From assembly GCA_047967505.1 (NCBI GenBank), contig CM106538.1: a stretch of 64,000 nt of DNA; one strand, written 5' to 3'. The notes beneath the pieces were generated by a model that was not told where the DNA came from, ran no database searches, and was given only the letters and a program-made list of their open reading frames with translations. Origin of the DNA: Dipteris shenzhenensis. Taxonomy: Eukaryota; Polypodiophyta; Polypodiopsida; Gleicheniales. Positions 30,831 through 43,799 of this stretch are shown here, piece after piece; the stretch's first letter is position 1, and each line of letters starts with the position of its first letter. The translations under genes were made by a program, and so were the position numbers.

Positions 30831-31044
30831 GAGAATAAAAGAAATTTGCATGTGTAAACCTATTTATGTGACAAGATTTAGAACAGTGATTAGGCCCATA
30901 GTTAGCAAGAGTCACATAAATTCTTGTGCCATTACAAGACACGAAGCTTTGCATTTGGCCTTATCCTACCAAACATCCATTAGCGACACGTGTAGTATAA
31001 AAAAAGCATGCGCATCCTAAACCAGGCGGCCTTGTGCTACTCTA

Positions 31045-31225
31045 GATGCAATGTAATCTAGTAAGAGGATCAACGTTTGCTTGGGTGTAGCCAATCGTGC
31101 AACTATTTTTAGGGCCATTTTATGGCCATGACGTGACGCGCTCCTGGGTGAGATTTTGAATTTTGCATGGACCTGTGCTCTCGTCGTAAATTTTCCCAAC
31201 ATCATGATGCCGCACTGGCATAATA
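31045..31225 (+). repeat. Dispersed repeat, inverted partner of 49220-49385
   Basis: TTGCTTGGGTGTAGCCAATCG, GGGCCATTTT, TTTGAATTTTGC and CACTGGCATAATAATG occur here in the same order as on the minus strand of 49385-49220. Identity is roughly 80% by eye. The two copies are 18 kb apart in opposite orientation, and their type is unknown. Confidence 0.8.
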
Positions 31226-31377
31226 ATGCGATGCAATCTATTTATTTTAAACACCGCATAGCTCGACACGCGGCAGCTCTGCACTGCTTCGAGTAGCGTA
31301 GGACTGCCTATCATCATGCAGCCTTTTGTCGTAGCTTTGCCACCTGCCACTAAGCAGCGGGCCTATGCAGATAATGA

Positions 31378-31560
31378 AAATTCAAGGTTGGCTTGGAGAG
31401 ACCGTTGCGCTGGTTCTTGGCGTAATAATGAGACACAATCTATCATTCTGAACATCGTCGCATCGCAATCTCTGGCCTGACCACTTGTCATCACCTAGAA
31501 TTCAAGGTTGGCTTGGAGTGACCGCTACGCTGGTTCTTGGAGTTATGGCTCCGTTACCTA
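31378..31560. repeat. Partial tandem duplication, period about 120 bp
   Basis: AATTCAAGGTTGGCTTGGAG, then GACCG, CGCTGGTTCTTGG, starts at 31380 and at 31500. A third shorter echo, ACCACCGCGCTAGTTCTTGGAGTTAT, lies at about 31628. The part between also echoes the AATAATGxGAxxCAATCTAT phrase of 31210. Confidence 0.8.
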
Positions 31561-31687
31561 TTTTTGCATATTACAAAAGGAGATCTATGTCGACCACTGC
31601 ACTAGCAAACAAAAAGAGATCTATGACAACCACCGCGCTAGTTCTTGGAGTTATATATTTGTGTACCAAGGAAAATTTATTTCCTTG

Positions 31688-31867
31688 TGCAACCAAGGAA
31701 AATGTAATTGACGATATGGGCCTTGAGGGGTCCCCTCTAGGGGCAAGAGCCATATTGACATGCCATATTTGTCCAGTGGCATCCTGGATATTGTATAATG
31801 CATGTCGATATTGCCCTTAACCCTAAAGGGGACCCCTCAAGGGCCATATCGTCAATTGCATTTTCTA
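31688..31867. mobile_element. Foldback / MITE-like element with 45-bp terminal inverted repeats
   Basis: The left arm contains GAAAATGTAATTGACGATAT then GGGCCTTGAGGGGTCCCCT. The right arm is its reverse complement with a few mismatches (AGGGGACCCCTCAAGGGCC then ATATCGTCAATTGCATTTTC). The arms are about 45-50 bp and the loop about 80 bp. No transposase is encoded. A partial relative, GATATGGACCTTGAGGGGTCCC, lies at about 48660. Confidence 0.8.
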
Positions 31868-32084
31868 AAGGTCTACTTCTAGATGTATCTCCATGCAAGC
31901 ACAACGGTGGGTTGTTGGAGCTATTTTAGTGCTATTTTGGCCTAAAGAAAGAAAATTTTAGCTCTACTTTATTGGTATTTTAGTCCTTGTTGCAGTAAAT
32001 CCTAAATGAGGGCAAATGTATTCCGAGCCACCACAGTGACTGGAGGCCCGATGGTGCCATCCAGATAGAAAATTGAGCAAAAGA

Positions 32085-32410
32085 GATTACGTTTACATCC
32101 AATAATAGGTTAGATAAAAATTAACAACAACTTATACTAAGCAAAAATTGAACAGAGTATCTCACATTTATAAAAACTCAGCAAATACTGAGAGCCTTAT
32201 AGGCCACAAAAGATTACATCTAGCGACCATAATCACTCAAATATAAAAGTTAACAACAATGCATACTGAAAGACTCAAATTGAGCAAAAGACATTATATA
32301 CATGCAAACTTAACAATTGATGAGAGCCTTAGAGACTAAAAGATTACATCCAATGAGCCAAAAGATTGTTGAGAGCCTTAGAGGCCAAAAGATTGCATCC
32401 AGCCATTGCT
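32085..32410. repeat. Degenerate short repeats around GAGCCTTAGAGGCCAAAAGATTACATCC
   Basis: Variants of GAGCCTTAxAGxCxAAAAGATTxCATCxA recur at about 32190, 32320 and 32370, with related pieces around 32090 and 32280. Spacing is irregular. It is an old repeat with no coding content. Confidence 0.55.
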
Positions 32411-33175
32411 GAGTGGTTATGAGCCTTGTTGAGCAAGAGGAAATTTGTACAACTCAGTATTGCCACTAGCCCAAGTTGTTGCATTAAATTTTTGTAGGCA
32501 GCTAATGGAGGAGACAATGGAGAGGCCGAAGACCATGTACATTGCCAGGACTCATATTACGGCCCCCCTAACAAGATGAGAGTACTTTGCTGTGAAAATC
32601 TTGAGGCCTTTGTCGACGTCTAGGGGAAACCCATATAGAACAATGATATAGAGGCCCTCTCTGACCATGTCATCCAATGTGGTGACATGCAGATATGGGG
32701 GAATCGACCGTGGGAACGAAGGGTGTCCACTAGAGCAAGCATTTCCAATCTAGGCAAGTGCAATGCAATCACCTTATATGAGAAGGCAGATAACATTGGG
32801 ATCACGTTGCATCAAAGGGTGGTAGTAGTTACAATAATAGGCATGGTGAAGATGAGTGGGTGAGCAGTGGAGCTAATGAGCAGGGGAGCACATGACTGAT
32901 GAGAGTTGGAGGGAGCGTGGAGCAAAGTAGAGCAGGGGCGAAGGAGAGCTAGAGGAGGGTGTGTGGAGCAAAGTAGTAGAGCAGGTGTGCATGAGAGCAA
33001 TGTAGTAAAATGCCAAATGCCACAAATCTTATATATTATAAAGTTTGAGCCACCGTGGTGGCTAGAGGCCTGGTGTTCCATCCATATTAATTACAATCCA
33101 CCGCAGTGGAATCTTAGGCACCACCCTAGATGGGCAATGGCAATTAATTACAATGTGGATGGTAATCATGAAGCA
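32411..33175. other. No recognisable gene
   Basis: No coding similarity was seen. CACCGTGGTGGCTAGAGGCC at 33050 and CCACCGCAGTGGAATC at 33100 are small palindromic motifs shared with the neighbouring tandem array. Confidence 0.5.
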
Positions 33176-33179
33176 AATG

Positions 33180-33815
33180 CCCAGTGGTGGTAATTGGCAA
33201 GTGAGTGATTGCAGGCCACTGCAGTGGGGCTGGTGATTAATTGCTAGCTCGGTGGAATCTTAGCCATGATAGACGTGGTTGATGAGAGCCACCACCACAG
33301 GGCAGTAATTACCACAAAAGTAAACCATGAAGCCTAATCACCACAAAAGTAATTACCACGAAGACTAATCACCTCTAATCACTAGCCCGATGACTAGTAA
33401 TTTGCTGCACTCATAGTAATCATGCATGCAAGCCTGGTGGCGGTAACTGGTAGGTGAGTAATTGCGGTCAACGGTGGCCGGTAATTAACTGCTAGCCTGA
33501 TGGAATCTTAGCCACCACAGACGTGGCTGATGAGAGCCACCACCACCGAGCAGTAATTACTGCAAAAGTAAATCATGAAGCCTACTCACCTCTAATCACT
33601 CATTACCATGCACTCTAGTACTCTACTGAGCATGCAAGCCCGGTGGCTGGTAATTTACTACACTCATACTAATCATGCATGCAAGCCCGGTGGTGGTAAT
33701 TGGCAGGTGAGTGATTGCGGGCCACTGCAGTGGTTGGTAATTAGCTACCAGCCCATTGGAATCTTAATTGCCACCAGAGACATGGCTTATAATCTTAGAT
33801 GCCACCACCATTGTA
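33180..33815. repeat. Tandem array, about 250-bp units, three copies
   Basis: GGTAATTGGCAxGTGAGTxATTGCGG starts units at about 33187, 33430 and 33690. Later in each unit GGAATCTTAGCCACCA, GACGTGGCTGATGAGAGCCACCACCAC and CAGTAATTAC recur. The third unit is incomplete. Spacing is about 245 and 258 bp. Confidence 0.85.
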
Positions 33816-36450
33816 GGATTTGCCTACTGTTCCAACCAGCTACTCCCTCGAGCTCATGACTTCCACCCGTGGCGTAGCACTTAGAACTGCTATGATAACG
33901 CTACTTTTTCAATTTACTCTCTATTTGATTGATACAAAGAGTAGTTTAGATCATTACGTGCTCATGCCTTTATGACGGTGGACTCCATGTTTGTGTGCTT
34001 CATTCCAATCTCTGCTTCGTTCTAATCCCAGTTTGTGTACTTACAAGTTACATAGTGCATTTAATTTTTGACTTCTCCTTTCATTATGAAATGTCCACAA
34101 AGCATCAAGTCAATTATTGTGAGAGCAAACAGTGTTAACTCTTTGAAAGCCGAGACTACCTAGCCTTGACCCAATGCCTTCATTCTGACCTGCAATTTTG
34201 TATTATGGTACATTGTTTTCTAGCATATGATGCTCTCAAAGAGCTCTCGAGTCTAGAGATCTCTGGTGATAATGTTAGCTACACCGGCCCTTAGTATCAT
34301 GACTTATGATCAGGGAGACTTATGCTTGCTAAGGGCAAGATAGCAATGACATGAGTCTCCGATCTCATGTTTTGTTGCTTCTAGTTCTACCATTCTATCC
34401 CTTTACAAAACTCGGAGAGCACTTGCCTGACTATCAGCCTAGCACTTAGAGTCCACTACATGCCTTTTTATTAATATTGATTACGTAAAAGGTGAGATAC
34501 TAAAAAACCCTATTGTGGAATGATCGGATGAATGATGGATTGGGTCCTTTCCTAGGGGATGTCTTTTAAGTGAGAAGGAAGTGAGGAATGTTCACAATTG
34601 AGATATCTTTTTGAGAGGATTGAAAAGAGATATAAATAATATTGATATGAATAATTGTTTTCATTGGTCATATTACCCCTTAAAAGATGGAGCCTTGGGT
34701 ATATTTCATATATATGTTCTTAATAGAAAACGAAAGAAAAACGTGACTTCCCTTTGAGTTTCACTTTGTTCAACTCCATATTTTATAGATTCTATAGTAT
34801 TTTCATGAAAAGGGGCATTTTCATTATCTACCCTTGAGCCAAGCTAATAAAATGGAGCATTAATTCTTGGTATAGAGATGTATATTTAAGAATTTTATAG
34901 GGAATCTTCTTTTAAGAGAAGTTGTGAATATGGTGACACTAAGGTTGGTTGGACAAGGTGCATCCCATAGATGGACATGGGGACATTAATCCTAATTGGT
35001 GGTATTTATGTTGGAAATTCTAGTAGGTAATGGTGTTAAATGGCAACCCTCACTTCGGGAGTATTTCCTCACCCTCACTTTACTAAACACTTCGCTTCAC
35101 TTTTCTAAACTTACTAGAATTTTGGAAATTTGACTAGAAGAACTTATCTTGAAAATCACTTGAAAAGTGAATGTAATTGTTTTACAATATAGATTTTTTC
35201 ACACTCCTGAGTATTGTATAGAAAAACTACATGACCATTAATATTGATATATTTGATGGCCCTTACCTGTAAAGTTCTTCCCTATGATGAGATTGGTTCA
35301 TTGATGCTAAGGTTCATTGATGATGATCTAAATTCTTCCCATGGAAGAATGAAAAATGCCAAGGTTCATTGATGATGATCTAGATAGCCTTAGTTAGACA
35401 GTTTACACTCAAGATCTCTTAGCATAATCCCCTACTCTTAATGGGGTTAGGCATATATTCCTTATCAGTATTTTCCATAATGGCTTTAGACTATATAATC
35501 TTTGGGAAATTCCCTATAATACTCTTTATATAATGGATTTCCATGGTGGCATAGTTGGGTATAATAACATGGAGTTGTGTATAGTTCCATGGAATTTAGC
35601 ATGATTTTAAGTGTGAAATAATGTAAAAGCCATATAGCATGGAGTTTATCCTTTAATTTTGACCTTCTCAAGGACCTTATAGCACTTTGATGTGTGCATA
35701 AAGTTATTTGTGATACTGATAATTGGAAAATACCAACAGGATATCAAGGTAAGGTAATACTGAGGTTTGATCTGGATTTTTTGACCTTGGGAATCCCCTA
35801 GGACTTGGTTGGAACAACCATATTTATGGTTTATTTGTGATTCCCACTTATTACTTGGATTTCACTAACATTTTATATGCATTTCTTCATATCTTTAATT
35901 GCCCACCTTAGATTACTATTAAATAGTAAAATGCCAGATTTGATTATGTTAATCTAGATCGAGTGACATGGATAATAACTGCATGCTGGCATTGAAGCCT
36001 GCAGTCCCACAATTCATAGTGTACATGTTCTAAAGTGCTATGTCTGTGAATGGATGCACGTGAGTTGGCATACCTCTCCATCAGATTTGCATTGAAAATT
36101 CTAAGGAAGAAAGACGATGTTGGCATCTTCGAAGCATACTCTACAGCAGATTACCTCCAAGTACTAGTAAATATGATTGAACATTCTATTGGAGACTAGC
36201 CATCAATACAGTTGTACTTTTTGCAATGTTATGACATGAATGTGAGTATAAAAATTGACTTTCACTTTGTAACTTTGTCAGAAGGAATGATATGATATAA
36301 ATTATTCTCACTTAGGCAGTATTAAGAGAGTGGTTAGCAATGGATTACTCTCATTAAGTGTTTGAAAAGGGCAAGAGCGGATGTTTGCAATTGATTTATT
36401 TTGACATTGGAAACTGATCTAGTAGTGTAGTAGGATAGTTGTTTGATAGG
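33816..36450. other. No recognisable feature (2.6 kb)
   Basis: This long AT-rich stretch has no coding similarity on either strand and no long open frame. Small local echoes such as AAGGTTCATTGATGATGATCTA (35310, 35360) are the only structure I see. Confidence 0.5.
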
Positions 36451-36452
36451 CA

Positions 36453-36453
36453 A

Positions 36454-36489
<36 letters not shown>
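36453..36489. repeat. (CA)n microsatellite
   Basis: An uninterrupted ACACAC run of about 36 bp is flanked by AAAAAA and TTTTT. Confidence 0.95.
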
Positions 36490-36490
<1 letters not shown>

Positions 36491-37475
36491 TTTTGTGAAT
36501 ACCATTTGTATTATATTATAAGAAATTGTGAAATTGTCCCCTAGAAAAGTGGGGAGAAGTACTTACAACATCAAAAGATCTAAAGAGAGATGGATAATCT
36601 AGATCCCGTGCATGTAGGCAATCAAAGAATGATTATCATAGAGAAGCACAAGCATGTGTGCTCTTGCAAGCACGGACACACCCACATCATTGCCTCCTTA
36701 TTAGAAATGATTAAACCTTCTAGCTAGTCGAATAAGCTTATAGAACTCTAGGCCCTAATTTGACATTCCATAGCTTGGACTTGTATTGAATGAGGACTCT
36801 TTAATACACTCTAGGTGGATGGAGTATATGCCCTAACCTTGACATTTTACAACTTGGACTTATATAGGGAAGGTCACTCTTACCCTAGGCAGTCTAGTAC
36901 ACTCTACTCCCATTGTTTATCATATGTTGAACTTGTATAGAGGAAGGTTTCTCTTCATTAGTAGAAACAATAGATAACAACAACATAATATGGCTAGAGG
37001 GAGGATTAAATCATTTCCCAAGTAATGACCTCCTTGCCTCTAACATTAGGGGAATTTTGAACTCAAAAAGGGCCTCTTGCATTAGGGGCTTAAGAATTGG
37101 GATTAAGCTCTAGGCCAATGAGGAGGCTAGAGCATTAGAAGAATGGAGGTTTCCTTCCTCCTCCTCATTTGGTGGAGAGGAATGGTCCCCACTCCAAGTT
37201 ACTATGATTACCAAAGGTAAAGGGATGAGGAGAAACTTGAGGATGGTTGGATCATATTTGATCCAATGGTTGTCATTTCTAAATCATATCCATTGGATTG
37301 TGCACAATCTAATGGCTATGAACCACTCATAGCTTGTTGCATTTAGAAGCGTTGGATCCTTTCTTGATCCAATAGTGTATACAAACTATCACGGTGATAG
37401 ATTGCACCCTCTTTACGTGTGGCAGATGCACAAGGGAGAATCTCTTCCCTCATAATGAGGCGGCCGCTAATTATG
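36490..37475. other. No gene; faint ~95-bp repeats
   Basis: Between about 36750 and 36960, the order TTGACATT, CTTGGACTTxTAT, AGG, CTCTT, ACACTCTA recurs two to three times at about 95-bp spacing, heavily diverged. Nothing coding was seen. Confidence 0.45.
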
Positions 37476-37479
37476 CAAA

Positions 37480-37850
37480 ACCCTTGGATTGACACTTACA
37501 TATAATGGTTGACAAGAGGCGCGATATGCATGTCCTTGGATGGGGGATTAGATCCAAGGATCCACAAAAGGCACTCTACGTGAGCCCTTGGATCTACTAA
37601 AGGATTGACGATGCAAATTCACAGTCGCCTTTGCCTCCATGGTCTATGGTGTGCCCTTGGATTGACACTTGCATCTAATGGCTAATAAGAGGCATGATAT
37701 GCATGCCCTTGGATGGGGGATTAGATCCAAGGATCCACAAAAGGTGCTCTACGTGAGCCCTTGGATCTACTAAAGGATCAATGATGAGAATTTGTCGCCG
37801 CCTTTGCCTCCATGGTCTATGGTGTGCCATTGGATCAACAGTTGATCAAC
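37480..37850. repeat. Tandem duplication, period about 173 bp
   Basis: CCCTTGGATTGACACTTxCAT starts at about 37481 and 37654. GGATGGGGGATTAGATCCAAGGATCCACAAAAGG, TACGTGAGCCCTTGGATCTACTAAAGGAT and CGCCTTTGCCTCCATGGTCTATGGTGTGCC are near-identical in both. The phrase CCTTGGAT/ATCCAAGG within the unit is itself palindromic. Confidence 0.92.
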
Positions 37851-38640
37851 GTTCTAGAATAGGTGTGCAATTTGAACCATTAGATTAGAATCATGATCTA
37901 CACTTCATAAGTGGCATACAATCTTCACTTGTAAAAAAACCATCAATCCTCATTATGACACAAAAGTTTCCCTTTACCACAACGCTTTGTCCTATAGATT
38001 AAGGAATTAACCTTTTTCTTAATCTCCTCCTTATAAGGCCCTTTTTGAGCCCAAAACTCCCCTAATGCAAGACAAAGTGAATAGGCATTGCATCTACAAC
38101 AGTAGCTCAAAGTCCTCTAGCAAGAGAACCAATATCTCTTATGTAGATGGTAGAGGTATTAGAGTGCATATCCTCATTCGATGCATGGTGGGACAAGCAT
38201 CTTATCCATAGAACAATACACCAATGTGCAAGCAACCATTGATACTCTTTGTTGGAAACAAAAACATGCTATCACTAATTATTCGAGTATATTTGAATCA
38301 AGAAAACCACTTGAAGGGATTTTCGAGCAGATGCCTAATGCATATGCCTTCCATATTCAACCACTTAATACTTAGAACTTGTATAATTTATCCAATAAAA
38401 TATATCTGCCACACTTTTTAGTATCTCTCTTCAGCTATGTGCTATCCACATTCTATTGTTTGTCTCTTCACTTACATGTTGTCTTGCACCTAGAGTAGCA
38501 ATGACTACTTATAGATGCACATCGAGAAGCATCCCATATGGTGAATTGTATAAGACTAAGTTAGGCTACTTTTGATTGTGAGGTTGGGTATGGAATGTCA
38601 TGGTGGTTAAGGGCATTGAAGAAAGCACAAAGACAAAGAA
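37851..38640. other. No recognisable feature
   Basis: Plus-strand frames at 38181-38421 have no known similarity. The stretch could be leader sequence of the gag remnant that follows. Confidence 0.4.
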
Positions 38641-38699
38641 GAGGGATCACTAACAATGCAAGCATGACAAGACAAGAATGACAAGGCACTTATGCACAT

Positions 38700-39330
38700 G
38701 GCTTGGGACTTTCTAACATAATCCATCATGTTGACCTAGACAAGTCAACCAGAGAAGTATGGGAAACACTTGAAAGTTTGTTTGGACACACGACCAATAA
38801 TTTTGAGTTTTTTGTTAAGGAATTTTTTTCCTATACAAAAATGAAGAATCCCAAACTCTACAAACACATTCTACAAACACATTTGAGCAATCTAGGCTTA
38901 GTCATTCAACAACTCACTGCTCTCGAAGAAAAATTTGATGAGGAAGACATGAAGGCCATTCTTCTATTCAGGATAGAAGAGATTTTTAATAGGAAAATGC
39001 ATGCACTATTCTCAGGTTAGCATGTGAAATGTCATGGGAGGATATGTTTGCCATTATCATTTATGAGAACCATCATGTCATATATCTTGTAGTTATGCTT
39101 GTGAAATGAAAAAAGATTTCATGTCAAAGATGAAAGGCAAGAAGGTGCATTTACTACAAGAAGCTTGGACACGCTGAAGATAGGTGCTTCAAGTTGATGG
39201 AATATCATGCAAACCTTGTGGGAGAAGAATATGATAAAGATGAAGATGTAGCAGAGAAAGCCCTGACACTGATCACAAATCTTTCTTCTAATGAGAAACA
39301 TTTTGACTGGCCTTTTATGTCCTTTTATTA
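38700..39330 (+). pseudogene. Copia-type gag remnant with altered zinc knuckle
   Basis: The frame 38703-39020 gives DKSTREVWETLESLFG, YTKMKNPKLYKHI, then LGLVIQQLTALEEKFDEEDM and ILLFRIEE, matching the UBN2-type gag domain of Ty1/copia. After stops, 39146-39187 reads C-IY-Y-KKLGH-AEDR-C, a CX2CX4HX4C knuckle whose second Cys has become Tyr. No protease, integrase or RT follows, so only gag survives. Confidence 0.75.
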
Positions 39331-41930
39331 TTTTATGTTCCTCTACCCAAGATGTCCCCCAAAATGATTGCAATAATTATGTGTGTTTTATTTTCCCCTT
39401 GATTCTATCAAAGTATCCATTATTAAATATTCACTAATCTAGCTCTAATATTTTGCCTGATAGTGATCTCACATAAGTACTATTAATATAAGATTCCCAT
39501 GAAAGATCTATATTGGATAATAGAAAATGCATTGAGGCTTTTGGTGCTCTCACATAAGTACTATTAACATTGTGTACTATTTCAATCTAGAGGAGGATTC
39601 ACATAAGAGGAGATGGACACTTGAAGATGATTCCCAAACACCCAATTTGGGTCTACTGTTTCGATGAGATGGGGACAATCTGCAAACACCCACATCTAAT
39701 CTATTGTTCATTGGAGATGAAGATATCCTTATTGAAAGGGGCTTTACTCACATTCAAATATTTTAAGGGCCTTACTTTTATGTAGTATTTTTGAAATAAC
39801 TCTGCACACTTTGGTATAAACACATCATTAAGTAATAATCCAATTTTAAGCATTGCACTGCATCAACAAACTCGAATATATTCTCTTAAATTTGAGCTCA
39901 AACAGAAGGGGCAACTTGGTGTGCTTTAGAGCTAACTTGCATAGTGTCATTTAATTCATCATCTCATTTACAATGTACTCCTTTAGAGCTTCCCCTTTTA
40001 AAAAATATTGTTTTTTATATATGTGATCTACTTTGAATCTCCTTAAGTAAATCTTCATCACATTGGCATGGAAGGGGGGATTTAAGGCTAGCAAGAATAG
40101 TCAAAGGAGATCCCATTATTATCCAAATGGGACCAAATTTGATAAGATCATTATCAATATTTTCTCTCATTTCCAATTTTGAGGATGTTGTTTACCTTTA
40201 GCTATGTCATTGCCTATTGTAGCATAAGTGTTCACAATGTAAAGCAGGTCCTCGGGTCGTATGTAGGCTAAAGCATAGAAAGCATTTTTGGCTTATGCTT
40301 AGGTGGAAAGAGGTGTTGATCACAACATTTGATGTAGATTCTCACCTCCATTGGGATACAAGGATTTAAGAAAGTTTTGTAGGGTTTCGAAGGAGAATAT
40401 ATTTGAGAAATCTATGCTAAGGCATTGATGCTATCAACTCCAATCAAAAGCATTAAAAAATGGTGTTGTGTGTGAATTCCAAAGTGCTTTGAAGAAGACT
40501 ATCACATTTTGCAAACACCTCCCAATTTGCTTGTAAATGTATTGTTTTTTATTATTTCTTTGCATTCCTAGGAGTATAGGTAGTGTAACATCCTCATAGG
40601 CCAGAAAATCATGCTCATCAAAACTCAAAAAACCATGAAAAACTCACCGATGGACTTTGCAAGGAACACAATGCCAGGTTAGCTCCTAATTCAGTGCTAT
40701 GCTGAATTAGTTGATTCAATGCATTGAATTAGGCCTGACACACCATCCTCTTACATCTAGACGTGATTGCCAGTTGGCACATTTATTATGCTAGTTCAAC
40801 CATTTCACAATTCAGTGCTCAGGGTTACACGCTAATACATCGTGCAAGATTAGGACCCAATAAAGGGTGTAGGGTTACGATCCAATACAATGCATATGGT
40901 TAGGATGCAATTCAACTTACTGGGTCATTTGCAATGTTGAATTACTAGGTCAACAGGGCATTAGTGATTCTAGAACTAAGAGTAAGATCCTTGATGATCA
41001 ACTAACCTAATTTAACTAAATATATTCACTTCTAACCCTAAAGCTTGATCCAACACATATAAAAAATAGGGTAAAATTTATTTATAAAAAACTCAAAGTG
41101 CAATTCAGCCTATTGACTTCAATCAACAAAGCCTAAGTTGAAGATCTTGCTTCTTACAATATCATGTCTAACTACCTCTCTAGTTTTGTGTCAATGTAAT
41201 CCAACTTAGTCCTAAGCTCGTACTCAATACACAGACCACCCCAAGCTAATATATGGGCAAAAATTCAAATGTTGGAGCCTCAATGGCTCCTAATTCTAGC
41301 TTGGTTCAATCCCACTCCTCTACTCCTTCCACCACAACATCTCGGATATGGGAAAATTTTTCCAATATGATGGGAAGGTTAGGGGGTTGACTAAACTAAT
41401 TGATATGATAAACCCATTTTCCAGGTAGAATAGAGTGCCTGTGGAGCCACACGATCCAACAAAAGAACCTATGTTAGAAGACTCACAGATTGCACCAATT
41501 CCCATTGCATCAGTGAGCAATATGACACTACAAATATGTTTCTTTGGGCATAGCCCTCTCATAGTGGTACCCTTGACCTTAGAATGCTAGGGAACTACCA
41601 ACCACAAGGGCTAGCAAGACATAGATGATCCAAATGAGCCAAGAGAGGATACCCGACCTAGTTTCTGGTGTCCTAGCCTCCACTAGATCAAACTTGGGGA
41701 GGAGGCCTTGAGGCATAGGGTCCTTATAGACCGGTGCCTGATGTAAATATGCAAATGGTAGGGCACCACCGATGCAGTTGTAAGGCCTAGTTAGCCTCGT
41801 GACTTGATTCCAATACCTAGTGGGTTGGGTTGTACAAACCCTACTTTTGTCTAACCACCTAATTTTTGGGACCCTCCACCTAACCTTGTATAGGGCAAGG
41901 TCTCCCCAACCTATAAATACTTCTACTACA
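39331..41930. other. No recognisable gene (2.6 kb)
   Basis: No coding similarity is visible. Around 40680-40940 the words GAATTAG, ATTCAGTGCT and TTAGGA(C/T)CCAATA recur irregularly. Frames at 41320-41992 are open but have no known relatives. Confidence 0.45.
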
Positions 41931-41939
41931 CAGACTATG

Positions 41940-43380
41940 CTTTTGGATGAGGCTATGAGGATCCTAGTGCAAGCAATAGGGAGGGGGGGCATGCCATCAA
42001 CTTTTACTGAAAGGGAAACTAATACTTCGAGGAGTAAGCCGTCACGATCACTAAGCTAATCACTAAATTCTTAGGAGAAGAAGACCTGATATCCCACACA
42101 AAAAGGTTTGAACAATTCTGTGAAAATTTGGGGATATTGGAGACCTAGATAAAGTCAATGCCTTTGGTTTGAGCCTGGATGGCAAGGATGATTAGTGGTT
42201 TAGAGATTCGAACCCAAAAAAGAACATAAATTGGAATGACTATGTAAATCATTTACAGTGGGTTTTCCCCTAGTAAACCAAATGGAGGCCTAATTAACTA
42301 GTTGTACGAGGTTAAGCACAAGCATATAGGATCCCTTCCTAACAATATAAAGAAGGATAAAACACTTCAACTCATGATCTGAACCTTATGAGAGGATGAA
42401 TGATGCACAACCATGCTTCCTCATAGGTTTATGGGACTCTAGCTGCTTGTGATGAACCCCACATTGTTTGAGTTGTGCAACAAGACTACAATATGTCTAG
42501 GCAACTATGTGAAGGAAAAGGATAAAGGGGAGAATTCTTCATCCACCTCATCTAAGGTGTCACAAACATTGATGGCCACAATTTTTGGTGAAGCCAAGGA
42601 GGCAGGTGGACTGCTAAGGGCATGAATATGGAGGAGTTCACTACCAATTTATTAACTCAAGCAGACTGCTAAGGGCATGAATATGGAGGACTTGGCTACC
42701 AACCTATTTAATCAGCTAAGCAATAGTTAAAAGGGGAGCGATAAAGGAATCCCCTAGTAACCCTCATCTATTTCCAAGACATGACAATATTTGGTGTGGG
42801 ATTGGTACAGGAAATCATCCCACTAATAATTGCCACCGCCTTAAGGCTAGGCCAGAACTCTATTGTGCCTACTATTGTGTACGATGGGGAAATCATGAGA
42901 CATCACAATGTCAGCATCCTAAGAGCATCCCCCAGACCATGCACTAACCAAGGCAACCACTAACGTTGCTTGCACCTTCTAATCCATCCAATCAGGGACA
43001 ATTAACATTACAAGGAGCCACTCCTACCAACCAAGGGTAAGTTAGGGCTTAAAAATTCCCATACCCAACCTATATTGGGACCTCAACCAGCTCGACCATG
43101 AATCACTCCTATGAAACAAGTGTTAGTGGAGGAATTGCCTAGTGATTGGAAAGGACCGAGTCATGCCCTCAGTGGGACTGATTATGTGCAATATGATAAT
43201 ACTATGAGTTTGTCTAGCTATATAAGTCGTTACATTATGCATGACAACTTACATATCCCCATCTACCAAGTGGCTTGTATCTTTCAGAAAGCTAGGGATA
43301 TGAACACCTTAACCAAAAAACCATCAATTCAATGCTATATGTGACAAGGTCCCCATAGGTCTAGTGAGTGTCCGTATAAG
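41940..43380 (+). pseudogene. Gag remnant of an LTR retrotransposon (gypsy-like)
   Basis: Across several frames the plus strand gives KFLGEEDLISHTKRFEQFCENL, a WF-containing block (WFRDSNPKKNINWNDYVNHLQWVF) and, much later, LSSYISRYIMHD. At 43333-43372 comes a knuckle reading C-YM-stop-QGPH-RSSE-C, where the second Cys is a TGA stop. The order of capsid core then knuckle fits gag. Frame changes are numerous and no pol follows. Confidence 0.55.
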
Positions 43381-43554
43381 ACAACCACAAACCAGCAAAT
43401 TATTAGTTACAAATGCCATTAAGCTAGGAAGGAAAGGAGTCTTTCAGATGTAATCTGTGTGTAACCTATTGAAATGTTAATATTCTCCAGAGTTTACTTG
43501 GGCAATGTTTTCTCAGCTATGTGGTTAGATAGTGTCCTTTGATCCACACCAAGG

Positions 43555-43795
43555 ACCATAATGTGAGATGAAAGATTTTAATTTGACAAGTAATGTGAGA
43601 TGAAAGGTTTTGATTAGATCACGAATGTGAAACTGAAAGATTTCGATTAATCAACTAATGTGAGACGAAAGATTTCGATTAGACAACTAATGTACTGAAG
43701 AATGAGAAGGTCGGGCTCAATGAACTCAAAGATTTCAATTAGACAACTAACATGAGATTGAAGATTGAGAAGGTCGGGCTCAATGAACTCTCTCC
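43555..43795. repeat. Minisatellite, about 32-bp units
   Basis: AATGTGAGATGAAAGATTTxGATTAGACAACT and variants recur five or more times at 31-34 bp. Then GAGAAGGTCGGGCTCAATGAACTC appears twice (about 43705 and 43768), giving a larger nested duplication of about 63 bp. Confidence 0.85.
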
Positions 43796-43799
43796 CTAT

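Noticed and set aside
31485-31820. 111-codon plus-strand frame
   Set aside because: It spans a tandem duplication and half of the foldback element, so its openness follows from repeats.
41579-41992. 137-codon minus-strand frame as a gene
   Set aside because: The translation has no recognisable motif, and the plus strand just downstream carries gag-like text. I treat it as chance.
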